Position numbers and translations under genes: made by a program
Notes under the pieces: generated by a model
What the model saw: only the letters and a program-made list of their open reading frames with translations
What the model was told of the DNA's origin: nothing
Databases searched by the model: none
In this document: in pieces, positions 32,192-32,230 of the stretch
How positions within the stretch are numbered: the first letter of the stretch is position 1
How the letters are laid out: each line of letters opens with the position of its first letter
Origin: Pseudomonas endophytica
GTDB lineage: Bacteria > Pseudomonadota > Gammaproteobacteria > Pseudomonadales > Pseudomonadaceae
DNA length: 32,230 nucleotides
Assembly (NCBI RefSeq): GCF_001411475.1
Contig: NZ_LLWH01000183.1
Span: 1-32,230 of the forward strand
Direction: 5' to 3'

Positions 32192-32230
32192 ATGCCTCTC
32201 TCGCTACTTATCTTGGCGCTCAGCGCCTTC
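32192..32230 (+). CDS. Start of an MFS-type transporter, cut by window edge
   Basis: Only 13 codons: MPLSLLILALSAF, with AAGGAA 7 bases before the ATG. Hydrophobic from the first residues and resembling the N terminus of DHA1-type MFS efflux transporters (MPL.LL.LALSAFAIGT). It follows the ArsR-type gene by 11 bases, so the two form an operon. Identity rests on very little sequence. Confidence 0.5.
   Translation, partial: MPLSLLILALSAF

Overview
The window reads as chromosomal DNA of a Pseudomonas, most likely of the fluorescens/putida-like lineages rather than P. aeruginosa. The evidence is the algU-mucA-mucB-mucD cluster, the gcvP-sdaA-gcvT glycine/serine block next to a cold-shock gene, a phaG transacylase gene, olsBA ornithine-lipid genes, the tctDE/tctCBA tricarboxylate system, and REP-like intergenic repeats with ggcaagc and gatc-tttt/aaaa-gatc arms. 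This assignment is by protein recognition only; no search was run.

Layout. 1-5007: 3' part of gcvP, then sdaA and gcvT (glycine cleavage coupled to serine deamination). 5008-6240: cold-shock protein and RDD membrane protein, each with a good terminator. 6262-10038 (minus): envelope-stress operon algU-mucA-mucB-mucD, without mucC, with two AlgU-type promoters upstream. 10558-14760: nadB, convergent ygfX and sdhE, divergent ygfZ, and an HDOD gene. 14894-20429: tctE-tctD (minus) divergent from tctC-tctB-tctA (plus). The OprD-type porin gene opdH, expected between tctD and tctC, is absent, but two A-rich Hfq/Crc-type motifs remain there.

20857-23295 is a small, relatively AT-rich phage-derived islet: an HTH-only LuxR-type regulator, a degenerate P2 gpL-like protein, a holin-like protein, a divergent CI-type repressor with a candidate palindromic operator, an Ogr/Delta-type zinc-finger activator and an unknown protein translationally coupled to it. 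No integrase, packaging, capsid or tail gene is visible. This is the least explained part of the window.

23407-26205 holds housekeeping and metabolic genes (ung, a CWC protein, rsuA, phaG). A tRNA-Gly(CCC) follows, and then about 1.1 kb of decay with two pseudogenes on the minus strand: a GAF-GGDEF diguanylate cyclase with two frameshifts and the N-terminal stub of a metal ABC transporter binding protein. 27536-31059 is about membrane lipids and the periplasm: a cardiolipin-synthase-like PLD protein coupled to a YceI protein, then olsB-olsA preceded by a Pho-box-like triple repeat, which suggests phosphate-starvation control of phosphorus-free lipid synthesis. The window ends with acpH (minus) and an ArsR-type regulator with three operator-like repeats upstream, followed by the first 13 codons of an apparent MFS transporter.
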